Shown here piece by piece: positions 37,047 through 44,978 of a DNA stretch of 64,000 nucleotides. The DNA lies in the NCBI RefSeq assembly GCF_900116005.1, contig NZ_FOYI01000001.1, forward strand, positions 555,920 through 619,919, read 5' to 3'. Origin of the DNA: Poseidonocella sedimentorum (lineage in GTDB: Bacteria > Pseudomonadota > Alphaproteobacteria > Rhodobacterales > Rhodobacteraceae). Numbering within the stretch: position 1 is the stretch's first letter; every line of letters begins with the position of its first letter. The position numbers and the translations under genes are program-made. A model generated the notes under the pieces. That model made no database searches, was not told where the DNA came from, and saw nothing but the letters and a program-made list of their open reading frames with translations.

Positions 37047-37855
37047 GACTTCTCTTTCTTGGTGATGTCATGGGCCGCGCGGGCCGCGCCGCCGTGACCG
37101 AACATCTTCCCGGGCTGCGCGAGGACTGGCGACTGGATTTCGTCGTGGTCAACGGCGAGAACGCCTCCAACGGCATGGGGCTGACCGGCGATCATGCCAA
37201 GGCGCTGCTGGAGGCGGGCGCCGATTGCGTGACCCTCGGCGATCATGCCTTCGACCAGAAGGACATGCTGCGCGCGATCGAGGGTGAGACGCGGCTCCTG
37301 CGCCCGCTCAACTACGCCAAATCCGCCCCCGGGCGCGGCGCGCGCCTCTTCGAGGATCGGCGCGGGCGAAAGATCCTCGTGGCTCAGGTGCTGGGGCAGG
37401 TCTTCATGAAACGCGCCTTTGACGATCCGTTCTCCCATCTCGACGCCGTCCTGCGCCAGCATCCGCTCGGCGGGCAGGCGCAGGCGATCCTCGTCGATGT
37501 GCATTGCGAGGCGACGAGCGAGAAGATGGCGATCGGGCATTTCTGCGACGGGCGCGCGAGCCTCGTGGTCGGCACCCACACCCACGTGCCCACCGGCGAT
37601 GCCCAGATCCTCCCCGGCGGGACGGGGTATCTCACCGATGCGGGGATGTGCGGCGATTACAACAGCGTGATCGGGATGGACAAGGCCGAGCCCATGCGCC
37701 GCTTCGTGACGGGCATGAGCAAGGAGCGGTTTACCCCCGCGCTCGGGGAGGCAACACTCTCGGGCGTGTTCGTCGAGACCGACGACCGGACCGGCAAGGC
37801 CACCTCGATCCGCATGGTCCGGCAGGGCGGGCGGCTGGAGGCGGCGGGGCCGTGA
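37043..37855 (+). CDS. YmdB-like metallophosphoesterase (TIGR00282 family)
   Basis: 270-residue calcineurin-fold phosphodiesterase. Metal-binding motifs: LFLGDVMGRAGR (Asp), VVNGENASNGMG (Asn/Glu), LGDHAFDQ, VDVHCEATSEK and GTHTHVPTGDA (His). Family members such as Bacillus YmdB hydrolyse 2',3' cyclic nucleotides; the cellular role here is unknown. The start ATG is chosen because the residues immediately following match the family; a longer frame upstream overlaps the RNA. Confidence 0.9.
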   Translation: MRLLFLGDVMGRAGRAAVTEHLPGLREDWRLDFVVVNGENASNGMGLTGDHAKALLEAGADCVTLGDHAFDQKDMLRAIEGETRLLRPLNYAKSAPGRGARLFEDRRGRKILVAQVLGQVFMKRAFDDPFSHLDAVLRQHPLGGQAQAILVDVHCEATSEKMAIGHFCDGRASLVVGTHTHVPTGDAQILPGGTGYLTDAGMCGDYNSVIGMDKAEPMRRFVTGMSKERFTPALGEATLSGVFVETDDRTGKATSIRMVRQGGRLEAAGP

Positions 37856-37942
37856 GGCGGGCATCTGGTCGCGGGGCGCGCGCGCAGGCTTGCCCCCGGC
37901 CCCGCGATCGCGGAAGATGCACGGCGGAACTGACGGGAGCCT

Positions 37943-39730
37943 TTGATTTTGGGTAATATCCTGACCCTGTCGCAGTCGGCGGAGGCCATTCTGGCGCTCT
38001 GTGTCGTGGCGCTGATGTTCGTGATGTTCCTGCGGGAGACCTTCCCGACGGAGGTCGTCGCGTTCACCGGTGTATCGGTGCTGCTCCTGACCGGCGTTCT
38101 GCCCTATGAGGACGCGCGCACGGTGCTGGCGAACCCCGCGCCCTGGACCATCGCGGGGATGTTCATCGTCATGGGCGCGCTGGTGCGCACCGGCGCGCTG
38201 GAGGCCTTCACCTCGCTCACCGAACGCCACGCCCGGACCCGGCCCAAGCTCGCGCTCGCGGCGCTGATGGGGATCGTCGTGCTGGCCTCGGCGGTGGTGT
38301 CCAACACGCCGGTCGTGGTGGTGATGATCCCGGTCTTCGTCCAGCTTGCGCGCACCATCGGGATTTCCGCTTCGCGGCTGCTCATCCCGCTGTCTTATGG
38401 CGCGATTTTCGGCGGCACGCTGACGCTGATCGGCACATCGACCAACCTGCTGGTGGATGGCGTCGCGCGCAGCAACGGCCAGCGCCCCTTCGGCATTTTC
38501 GAGGTCACGCCGCTGGCGATCGTCCTCGTGGCCTGGGGCATGTTCTATCTCGCCTTCATCGCGCCGCGCCTGCTGCCGGAGCGGCCGAGCATGGCGACGA
38601 TGCTCTCGGATCGCTCGCGCATGAAGTTCTTTACCGAGGCCGTGGTCCCGCCCGAATCCAACCTCATCGGCCGCGAGGTCACCGGGGTGCAGCTGTTCCG
38701 CCGCGACGGGGTGCGCCTCGTCGACGTGGTGCGCGGCGACGAATCGCTCCGGCGCGATCTGAAGGGCGTGACGTTACAGGTCGGCGATCGCGTGGTCCTG
38801 CGCACCCAGATGACCGAGCTGCTGTCGCTCCAGCGCGACAAGTCCCTCAAACGCGTGGACCAGCTCTCGGCTAAGGAAACCACGACCGTCGAGGCGTTGA
38901 TCACGCCGGGCTGCAAGATGGTCGGGCGGCGCCTCGGGGCGCTCCGGCTGCGGCGGCGCTTCGGCGTCTACCCGCTCGCCGTCCACCGCCGCAACCAGAA
39001 CATCGGCCGCCAGCTCGATGATCTCGTGGTGCGCGTGGGCGACACGCTGCTGCTCGAAGGCGCGCCCGATGACATCCAGCGCCTCGCCGCGGAAATGGAG
39101 CTCGTGGACGTCTCCCAGCCCTCCGCCCGCGGCTTCCGGCGCTCCCACGCGCCGCTCGCGCTCGCCGCGCTCATGAGCATCGTGGGGCTCGCGGCCTTCA
39201 ACGTCGCGCCGATCCTGGTGCTGACCGTCTTCGCCGTCACCGCGGTGCTTGTCACCCGCTGCATCGATGCTGATGAGGCGTTTTCCTTCATCGAGGGGCG
39301 CCTTCTCGCGCTGATCTTCGCCATGCTCGCCATCGGCGCGGCGCTGGAGGCATCGGGCGCGGTGGCGCTGATCGTGGATGCGGTGGCCCCGGCGCTGACC
39401 GGCCTGCCGCCCTTCCTCGTGGTCTGGGCGATCTACCTGCTGACCAGCATCCTGACCGAGCTGGTGAGCAACAACGCCGTGGCCGTCGTGGTCACCCCCA
39501 TCGCGATTGGTCTGGCCCAGGCGGTCGGGTTCGACCCGCGCCCGCTCGTGATCGCGGTGATGATGGCCGCCTCGGCCAGTTTCGCCACGCCCATCGGCTA
39601 CCAGACCAACATGCTCGTCTACGGCCCCGGCGGCTATCGTTTCACCGATTTCCTCAAGGTCGGCATCCCGCTCAACCTCTCGACCGGGTTGCTCGCCTCC
39701 GCCCTGATCCCATGGTTCTGGCCGCTCTGA
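37943..39730 (+). CDS. SLC13-family (DASS) permease with two TrkA-C domains
   Basis: 595-residue membrane transporter of the divalent anion/sodium symporter group. N-terminal helices (MFVMFLRETFPTEVVAFTGV; ASAVVSNTPVVVVMIPVFVQ) and a mirrored C-terminal half (LVSNNAVAVVVTPIAIGLAQ) carry the paired SNT/SNN motifs of the ion/substrate sites. Between them sit two RCK_C regulatory domains (about residues 215-295 and 305-385). Such proteins carry dicarboxylates, sulfate or other anions. TTG start, with GGGAG upstream. It is convergent with the LuxR-type gene and close to the CoA-ligase operon, so the substrate could be a dicarboxylate used there, which is inference. Confidence 0.88.
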   Translation: MILGNILTLSQSAEAILALCVVALMFVMFLRETFPTEVVAFTGVSVLLLTGVLPYEDARTVLANPAPWTIAGMFIVMGALVRTGALEAFTSLTERHARTRPKLALAALMGIVVLASAVVSNTPVVVVMIPVFVQLARTIGISASRLLIPLSYGAIFGGTLTLIGTSTNLLVDGVARSNGQRPFGIFEVTPLAIVLVAWGMFYLAFIAPRLLPERPSMATMLSDRSRMKFFTEAVVPPESNLIGREVTGVQLFRRDGVRLVDVVRGDESLRRDLKGVTLQVGDRVVLRTQMTELLSLQRDKSLKRVDQLSAKETTTVEALITPGCKMVGRRLGALRLRRRFGVYPLAVHRRNQNIGRQLDDLVVRVGDTLLLEGAPDDIQRLAAEMELVDVSQPSARGFRRSHAPLALAALMSIVGLAAFNVAPILVLTVFAVTAVLVTRCIDADEAFSFIEGRLLALIFAMLAIGAALEASGAVALIVDAVAPALTGLPPFLVVWAIYLLTSILTELVSNNAVAVVVTPIAIGLAQAVGFDPRPLVIAVMMAASASFATPIGYQTNMLVYGPGGYRFTDFLKVGIPLNLSTGLLASALIPWFWPL

Positions 39731-39737
39731 GCGCGGA

Positions 39738-40364
39738 TCAGGAGCCTTTTTCGGCCGGGAGGCGCGAGGCGTAGTAGAAGGCGATCGCCTGGGCGCGATT
39801 GCGCACCGAGAGCTTCTCGTAGAGGTTGGAGAGGTGGAATTTCACCGTATTGGTGGTGATCCCGAGCTCGGCCGACAATTCGCGGTTGGTCAGCCCCTTG
39901 GACAGCGCTTCGAGGATCGCGCGCTCCTTGCGCGAAAGCGACTGGATCGGATCGGCCTGAAGCTCGCGCACATCGACGAAGGGAAAGACCATCTTGCCCG
40001 CCGCCACGTCCACACAAGTTGAGAGCAGCCCGTTCACCTCGCCCGAGCGGGGGGCGAAACCGGCCGCTCCCGCCGCCATGGCCCGCCGGGGCAGATCGCC
40101 TGCCTGATCATCGAAGATGACGATCCGGGGCGGTGCGCTCTGCTCGCGCAACACCTCGATGAGCTTGGCCGCGCCCAGAAGCGGCAGGTTCCATTCCACG
40201 ACGCCCACGAGCGTCGGCACCCGCAGAAACGCCGAGAGAAACCCCTCGGCCGTGGCGCTGGTGGCGATGACCGAAAAGCGGTCGTCCTTCTCGAAAATCT
40301 CCGACATGGCCGACAGTACGAGCGGATTGCTGTCGGCGAGCATGATCTCGATCGGCGTGGGCAT
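39738..40364 (-). CDS. LuxR-type response regulator with degenerate receiver
   Basis: 208 residues. N-terminal receiver-like domain; C-terminal GerE/LuxR helix-turn-helix (LSRKERAILEALSKGLTNRE and TTNTVKFHLSNLYEKL). In the receiver the usual phospho-acceptor Asp of the LDLNMP motif is replaced: the segment reads VVEWNLP, with Glu at that position. The conserved Thr/Ser and Lys switch residues also appear missing (IVIFDDQ, GFAPRS). It is therefore probably not phosphorylated and may be always active or ligand-controlled. No histidine kinase is adjacent. Divergent from the aminotransferase/CoA-ligase operon, which it probably regulates. An upstream start at 40409 is possible. Confidence 0.85.
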   Translation of the reverse strand: MPTPIEIMLADSNPLVLSAMSEIFEKDDRFSVIATSATAEGFLSAFLRVPTLVGVVEWNLPLLGAAKLIEVLREQSAPPRIVIFDDQAGDLPRRAMAAGAAGFAPRSGEVNGLLSTCVDVAAGKMVFPFVDVRELQADPIQSLSRKERAILEALSKGLTNRELSAELGITTNTVKFHLSNLYEKLSVRNRAQAIAFYYASRLPAEKGS

Positions 40365-40413
40365 TTTGTCTAACCTTTTGATCTCACTTACGTTTGGCGA
40401 ATAAACCACCCTA

Positions 40414-40492
40414 TTGGGCAGGGGTGATTTCAGTATACGATTGGATACTTACACGAAAGTATGGGAAAAAGACTACCCAAATAGCTGCCCAA
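40414..40492. promoter_or_regulatory. Inverted repeats in the LuxR/aminotransferase divergent region
   Basis: TTGGGCAG (40414-40421) and its exact inverse complement CTGCCCAA (40485-40492) flank an AT-rich stretch that also holds a 6-bp-arm hairpin, ATACTT-N6-AAGTAT. The location between divergent regulator and operon suggests an operator, possibly allowing looping. This is position-based inference. Confidence 0.45.
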
Positions 40493-40578
40493 AAGCAGGA
40501 GTAACTGACGTTGCCCGCCAAGGCAATCGCGCGTTTCTTAGGCCGACCGACTACATCCGCGCATTGGGGAGGCATGCC

Positions 40579-41823
40579 ATGGACACCGTCATCTACCCGA
40601 AACTCACGATTCCCGCCACGATCGCCGCCGGGCCGGGGCCGGGCAACACCGATGAGCGCGTGCTGAACGCCTTCGCCTCGGCGGGGGTTGCCGATCACAT
40701 GCACCCCGACGTGCTGCGCGGGATGGTCGAGTGCAAGGAGATGCTGCGCGCGATCATGGGCACGAAAAACACCTACACCTACGGCGTCGCCGGGACCGGC
40801 TGGAGCGGGTTGGACGTGATGTTCAACGCGGTGATGCCGGGCGACACGGTGGTGATGTTCGTCAACGGGACGTTCTCCGGCCTCGACGGGCTGACCGTGC
40901 GGATGAAGGCCGCGACCGCCGAAGAACTCGCCGCCGCGCCCCTCGATCCGCAGCCCGCCAGCGTCACCATCGTCAACGTGCCCCATGGGGAGTCCGTGAC
41001 CGCCGATGTGATCGATGCCGCCCTTGCCGAGCACAAGCCCAAGTGGGCCGCCATGGCGCATTGGGAGACCGGCTCGGGCCGGACCAACGACATCGCCGCG
41101 CTCTCGGCCGCCTGCGAGAAACACAGGGCCATGGGGCTGGTCGATGCGGTCTCGTCGCTCGGCGTCGAGGATTTCGCAATCGATGACTACCCCGGGATCG
41201 TCGGCTGGGCCTCCTGTCCGCAGAAGGGCATCTGCTGTCTGCCGCTGACCTATGCGCCAGTCTCCTTCTCGGACCGCTACATCGAGGCGCTCAAGGCCAG
41301 CGGGACGCGCAGTTTCGTCCATCATCCGATCCTCGAGGCGCGTCACTGGGGCATCATCGACGGCAAGGATGCGGAAAAAGGCACCTATCACCGGACCCAT
41401 TCGGCCTACGCGGTCGCCGCCTTCCACGAGGCCCTGCGCATCACGCTTCAGGAAGGGCTCGCGGCTCGGTCGGAAAGCTACCGGTTCTACGAGAGCGCCC
41501 TGCGCGCGGCGCTGGAGGAGATGGGCTGCGAGGTGACGTCCAACATGACGTCGCTCGTGGTCTTCAACCTCCCCGGCGCCTTCGCGGGCCGCGAGATGGA
41601 GCTGGTCCAGGCCTGCCGCGCCGAGAATTTCGGCATCTGGCCGACCCTGTCGGAGCCGGTCCAGATCCGCATCGGGATCCTCAACCTGCTCTCGACCGAC
41701 CATATCAACACCATCGTTTCCCGTTTCGCCGATGCGGCGGAAAAGCTGGGGATGCCGGTTGATCGCGCCGCGCTCGATGCTATCCTCGCCAAGCATTTCG
41801 GAGAGACCATCGCGGCGGAATAG
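40579..41823 (+). CDS. Class V aminotransferase (serine-glyoxylate aminotransferase-like)
   Basis: 414-residue PLP enzyme of the AGXT/serine-glyoxylate aminotransferase superfamily. The start is MDTVIYPKLTIPATIAAGPG, preceded by GGGGAGG. Cofactor motifs: YGVAGTGWSGLD (phosphate), HWETGSGRTNDI, LVDAVSSLGV (PLP Asp), and Lys216 in CPQKGICCLP as Schiff base. The sequence around Lys (KGICCLPL) differs from the KxxxxPPG of typical serine-glyoxylate enzymes, so the substrate may differ. The pairing with malate-CoA-ligase-like genes recalls the serine cycle (sga-mtkAB), but hydroxypyruvate reductase, PEP carboxylase and malyl-CoA lyase are not here. Confidence 0.85.
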   Translation: MDTVIYPKLTIPATIAAGPGPGNTDERVLNAFASAGVADHMHPDVLRGMVECKEMLRAIMGTKNTYTYGVAGTGWSGLDVMFNAVMPGDTVVMFVNGTFSGLDGLTVRMKAATAEELAAAPLDPQPASVTIVNVPHGESVTADVIDAALAEHKPKWAAMAHWETGSGRTNDIAALSAACEKHRAMGLVDAVSSLGVEDFAIDDYPGIVGWASCPQKGICCLPLTYAPVSFSDRYIEALKASGTRSFVHHPILEARHWGIIDGKDAEKGTYHRTHSAYAVAAFHEALRITLQEGLAARSESYRFYESALRAALEEMGCEVTSNMTSLVVFNLPGAFAGREMELVQACRAENFGIWPTLSEPVQIRIGILNLLSTDHINTIVSRFADAAEKLGMPVDRAALDAILAKHFGETIAAE

Positions 41824-41833
41824 GGCGGCCTGA

Positions 41834-43033
41834 TTGGAAATACATGAGTATCAGGCCAAGGAGGTGCTGTCGCGTTTCGGCGTGACGGCGCCTCCCGGCG
41901 CGCTCGCCTACAGCCCCGAGCAAGCCGCCTATCGCGCGCGCGAGCTGGGCGGCGACCGCTGGGTCGTAAAGGCACAGGTCCACGCCGGCGGGCGCGGCAA
42001 GGCCGGCGGGGTGAAGCTTTGCTCCAGCGATCAGGAAATCCAGAATATCTGCGAAAACCTCTTCGGCCGGAAGCTGGTGACCCACCAGACGGGGCAGGGG
42101 GGCAAGGGCATCTACCGCGTCTATGTCGAGGCCGCGGTGGAGATCGAGCGCGCGTTCTATGTCGGGCTGATGCTCGACCGCTCCAGCCAGCGGGTGATGA
42201 TCCTGGCCTCGCCCCATGGCGGCGAGGAGGTCGAGGAGATCCTCAGCCAACGGCCCGGCAGCGTCACCCGCACGACCATCGAGCCCGCCGCCGGGTTGCG
42301 CGATTTTCAGGCGCGCGAGATCGCCTTCGCGCTTGGCGTCTCCCCCGCGGTGACGCAGCAGATGGTCCGCACGCTCAAGGGCTGCTACCGCGCCTTCACC
42401 GAGCTTGATGCCACCATGATCGAGATCAACCCGCTCGTGACCACCGCCGATGGCCGGCTGCTCGCGCTCGATGCCAAGATGGCCTTCGACGACAACGCGC
42501 TCTTCCGCCACCCCCAGATTTCCGAGCTGCGCGACAAGTCGCAAGAGCACCCGCTGGAGAGCCGCGCGGCGGATCGCGGGCTGAACTACGTCGGGCTCGG
42601 CGGGCATATCGGCTGCATCGTCAACGGCGCGGGGCTGGCCATGGCGACGATGGACACGCTCAAGGCCGCGGGCGGGGAGCCGGCCAATTTCCTCGATATC
42701 GGCGGCGGGGCCTCGCCCGAACGGGTGGCCAAGGCGTTTCGCATCGTGATGGCCAATGACCGGGTGCAGGCGGTGCTGGTCAACATTTTCGCCGGCATCA
42801 ACCGTTGCGACTGGGTCGCGCGCGGGGTGGTGCAGGCGATGCAGGAGATGCAGAGCGACATTCCCGTCGTGGTGCGTCTTGCTGGCACGCACCTGGTGGA
42901 GGGGCAGAAGATCCTCGCGCAATCGGGCCTGCCGATCATCCGCGCCGCCACGCTCAGGGACGCCGCCGAGCGCAGCGTCGCCGCCTGGCGCAGCGATCAG
43001 GCCCAGGCCACCAAGCTCTGGGCCGAGCCGTGA
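41834..43033 (+). CDS. mtkA: Malate-CoA ligase / succinyl-CoA synthetase-like beta subunit
   Basis: 399-residue ATP-grasp subunit that makes an acyl-CoA from a dicarboxylate with subunit alpha. TTG start: MEIHEYQAKEVLSRFGV, followed 2 residues later by PPGALAYSPEQA, which is much closer to Methylobacterium MtkA than to housekeeping SucC. Other family motifs: VKAQVHAGGRGKAGGVKL, NPLVTTADGRLLALDAKM, GAGLAMATMD, NIFAGINRCD. It lies 10 bases after the aminotransferase and overlaps the alpha-subunit start. Assignment to malate rather than succinate or another acid is by resemblance. Confidence 0.85.
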   Translation: MEIHEYQAKEVLSRFGVTAPPGALAYSPEQAAYRARELGGDRWVVKAQVHAGGRGKAGGVKLCSSDQEIQNICENLFGRKLVTHQTGQGGKGIYRVYVEAAVEIERAFYVGLMLDRSSQRVMILASPHGGEEVEEILSQRPGSVTRTTIEPAAGLRDFQAREIAFALGVSPAVTQQMVRTLKGCYRAFTELDATMIEINPLVTTADGRLLALDAKMAFDDNALFRHPQISELRDKSQEHPLESRAADRGLNYVGLGGHIGCIVNGAGLAMATMDTLKAAGGEPANFLDIGGGASPERVAKAFRIVMANDRVQAVLVNIFAGINRCDWVARGVVQAMQEMQSDIPVVVRLAGTHLVEGQKILAQSGLPIIRAATLRDAAERSVAAWRSDQAQATKLWAEP

Positions 43034-43920
43034 GCATCCTGATCGACGGGCAGACCCGCGTTCTGGTGCAGGGGATCACCGGCAAGCTCGCCCAGTTCCA
43101 CACCCGCCGGATGCAGCTTTACGGAACCAACGTCGTTGGCGGCGTGGCGCCCGGGCGCGGGGGCGAGAGCGTCGAAGGGCTGCCTGTGTTCGACACGGTC
43201 AAGGCGGCGGTGGCGGAGACCGGGGCGACGGCGAGCCTCGTCTTCGTGCCGCCCCCCTTTGCCGCCGACAGCATCATGGAGGCCGCCGACGGCGGTATCA
43301 GCTATTGCGTCTGCATCACCGACGGCATCCCGGCGCAGGACATGATCGCGGTCAAACGTTACATGTGGCGCTACCCGCGCGAGCGGCGGATGATCCTCAC
43401 CGGGCCGAACTGCGCCGGCACCATCAGCCCGGGCAAGGCGCTGATGGGCATCATGCCGGGCGAGGTCTACCTGCCGGGACCGGTGGGCATCATCTCACGC
43501 TCCGGAACGCTGAGTTACGAGACGGCAGCCCAACTAAAGGCGCTTGGCGTCGGCGTTTCGACATCGGTGGGGATCGGCGGCGATCAGATCAACGGCTCGT
43601 CGTTTCGCGATGTGCTTGGCTGGTTCGAGCAGGACGATGACACCGAGGTGATCGCAATGATCGGCGAGATCGGCGGGCCGCAGGAGGCCGAAGCGGCGGA
43701 GTTCATCAAGGGCCACGTCAGCAAGCCGGTCATCGCCCATGTCGCCGGACAGACCGTCCCCCACGGCCGCGCCTTCGGCCACGCCGGTGCGATCGCCGTG
43801 TCACGTGGCGACAGCGCTGCGGACAAGATCGAGATCCTCTCCGAAGCCGGGGTGATCATCGCCGAGAGCGCCATAGAAATCGGCCAAACGATCGCAGATG
43901 CGCTCGGCCACCAACCCTGA
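43030..43920 (+). CDS. mtkB: Malate-CoA ligase / succinyl-CoA synthetase-like alpha subunit
   Basis: 296-residue CoA-binding subunit. GTG start overlapping the beta stop (GTGA). CoA-binding Rossmann start MSILIDGQTRVLVQGITGK, then GGVAPGRGGESVEGLPVFDT, GPNCAGTISPGKALMGIMPG, and the phospho-His (about residue 251) in FGHAGAIAV. Length and motifs equal those of MtkB/SucD. The operon ends at two long palindromes. Confidence 0.87.
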   Translation: MSILIDGQTRVLVQGITGKLAQFHTRRMQLYGTNVVGGVAPGRGGESVEGLPVFDTVKAAVAETGATASLVFVPPPFAADSIMEAADGGISYCVCITDGIPAQDMIAVKRYMWRYPRERRMILTGPNCAGTISPGKALMGIMPGEVYLPGPVGIISRSGTLSYETAAQLKALGVGVSTSVGIGGDQINGSSFRDVLGWFEQDDDTEVIAMIGEIGGPQEAEAAEFIKGHVSKPVIAHVAGQTVPHGRAFGHAGAIAVSRGDSAADKIEILSEAGVIIAESAIEIGQTIADALGHQP

Positions 43921-43969
43921 ACGCCCGCGGGCCGCCAAAGGTCAATGCTGTCGACCGGGTCTGGAGCCG

Positions 43970-44019
43970 TTTTCTGATTGATCAGAAAACGTGCCGGAAA
44001 ATGATCGATCATTTTCCGG
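43970..44019. terminator. Twin perfect palindromes between convergent genes
   Basis: Two back-to-back perfect palindromes. The first, TTTTCTGATTGATCAGAAAA (43970-43989), has 9-bp arms and a 2-base centre; the second (43994-44019) has 12-bp arms, CCGGAAAATGAT and its complement, with a CG centre. Both contain A- and T-runs on either side, so each can act as an intrinsic terminator on both strands, serving the CoA-ligase operon and the convergent transglutaminase gene. Confidence 0.65.
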
Positions 44020-44080
44020 TCCCGCCCGATGGCCAGGGGTGTGCGTTTCCAGTCCGGCGGGGCAGGTGGCTGGGGCAGGC

Positions 44081-44947
44081 TCAGCCGGTGCGGACATCGA
44101 CGGAGACATCCATCGACAGAAGATCGCCGGGCCGTCCGTGGAAGCTGCCGATGACGGGCGCGACCTGACCGATCCGTCTTGCGACCGCGACGGGGATCAG
44201 ATTGGTGGCGCCGACCGAACGATTGGTGGGGTCGAACGCGATCCAGCCGGCGCCGGGCACGAATACCTCGACCCAGGCATGGGTCGAACCCGCATCTGCG
44301 GAGCCCAACTGATCGCCGCCGGGATCGTAGAGGTATCCCGACACGAGGCGCGCGCCGAACCCGAGGGTTCGGACGGCTTCGGCGAAGAGCACCGCGAAAT
44401 CACGGCAGGAGCCCCAGCCCCTGTCGAGGGTTTCGAGCGGGCCTTGCGTGCCTTCCGTCTCCCGGCTCTGGTAGGAAATACGGGCGGTCACGCCGTTGCT
44501 GATGTCCTTGAGCAAGGACAGCGTGTCCGTCGGCTGCCCCATGATGAACCCGGTCACCCAGGCCGTGAGGCGCCCGGTGTCATCGGCGTATTGCGGCGTG
44601 GTGAGCGCACCGAGATCGGTCCGGTCGTCGGGCGCATAGCGAAACGGATATCGCGTCGCCGATGCCGCAATCGGGAAGACGGGCCAGACCGCGGCGCGCA
44701 GCTCCAGCCGCACGCAGGAGCGGATGGACAGCAGCGTCGCCGCCGTGTCGAACTGCGCCGTTGCGATCGCGTTGTTGGCCACGTCATTGGACCAGTCGAC
44801 GCGGGCCTCGGGCGTGATCTCCAGATCGAAGGAGGTCAGGCTCAGGTCCCGCGTCTCGCGCGGGCGCAGCATCAGCCGGTGCTGGCCCAGGTGGACCGGG
44901 GAGGCGTAGTGATAGGTCGTTACGTGGGTGATGGTGACGGATGGCAT
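44081..44947 (-). CDS. Transglutaminase-like family protein
   Basis: 288-residue predicted cysteine protease/transglutaminase-fold protein. The N-terminal bacterial transglutaminase-like domain has HVTTYHYASPVHLGQHRLML. Catalytic triad: Cys in GWGSCRDFA (about residue 185), His in GSTHAWVEVF, Asp in AFDPTN. No signal peptide is seen. Proteins of this type are widespread and of unknown substrate. It lies 31 bases downstream of the helicase gene on the same strand. Confidence 0.85.
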   Translation of the reverse strand: MPSVTITHVTTYHYASPVHLGQHRLMLRPRETRDLSLTSFDLEITPEARVDWSNDVANNAIATAQFDTAATLLSIRSCVRLELRAAVWPVFPIAASATRYPFRYAPDDRTDLGALTTPQYADDTGRLTAWVTGFIMGQPTDTLSLLKDISNGVTARISYQSRETEGTQGPLETLDRGWGSCRDFAVLFAEAVRTLGFGARLVSGYLYDPGGDQLGSADAGSTHAWVEVFVPGAGWIAFDPTNRSVGATNLIPVAVARRIGQVAPVIGSFHGRPGDLLSMDVSVDVRTG

Positions 44948-44978
44948 CGGGGCGCGTCCTCGTGGTCCGGGCCGCCGA

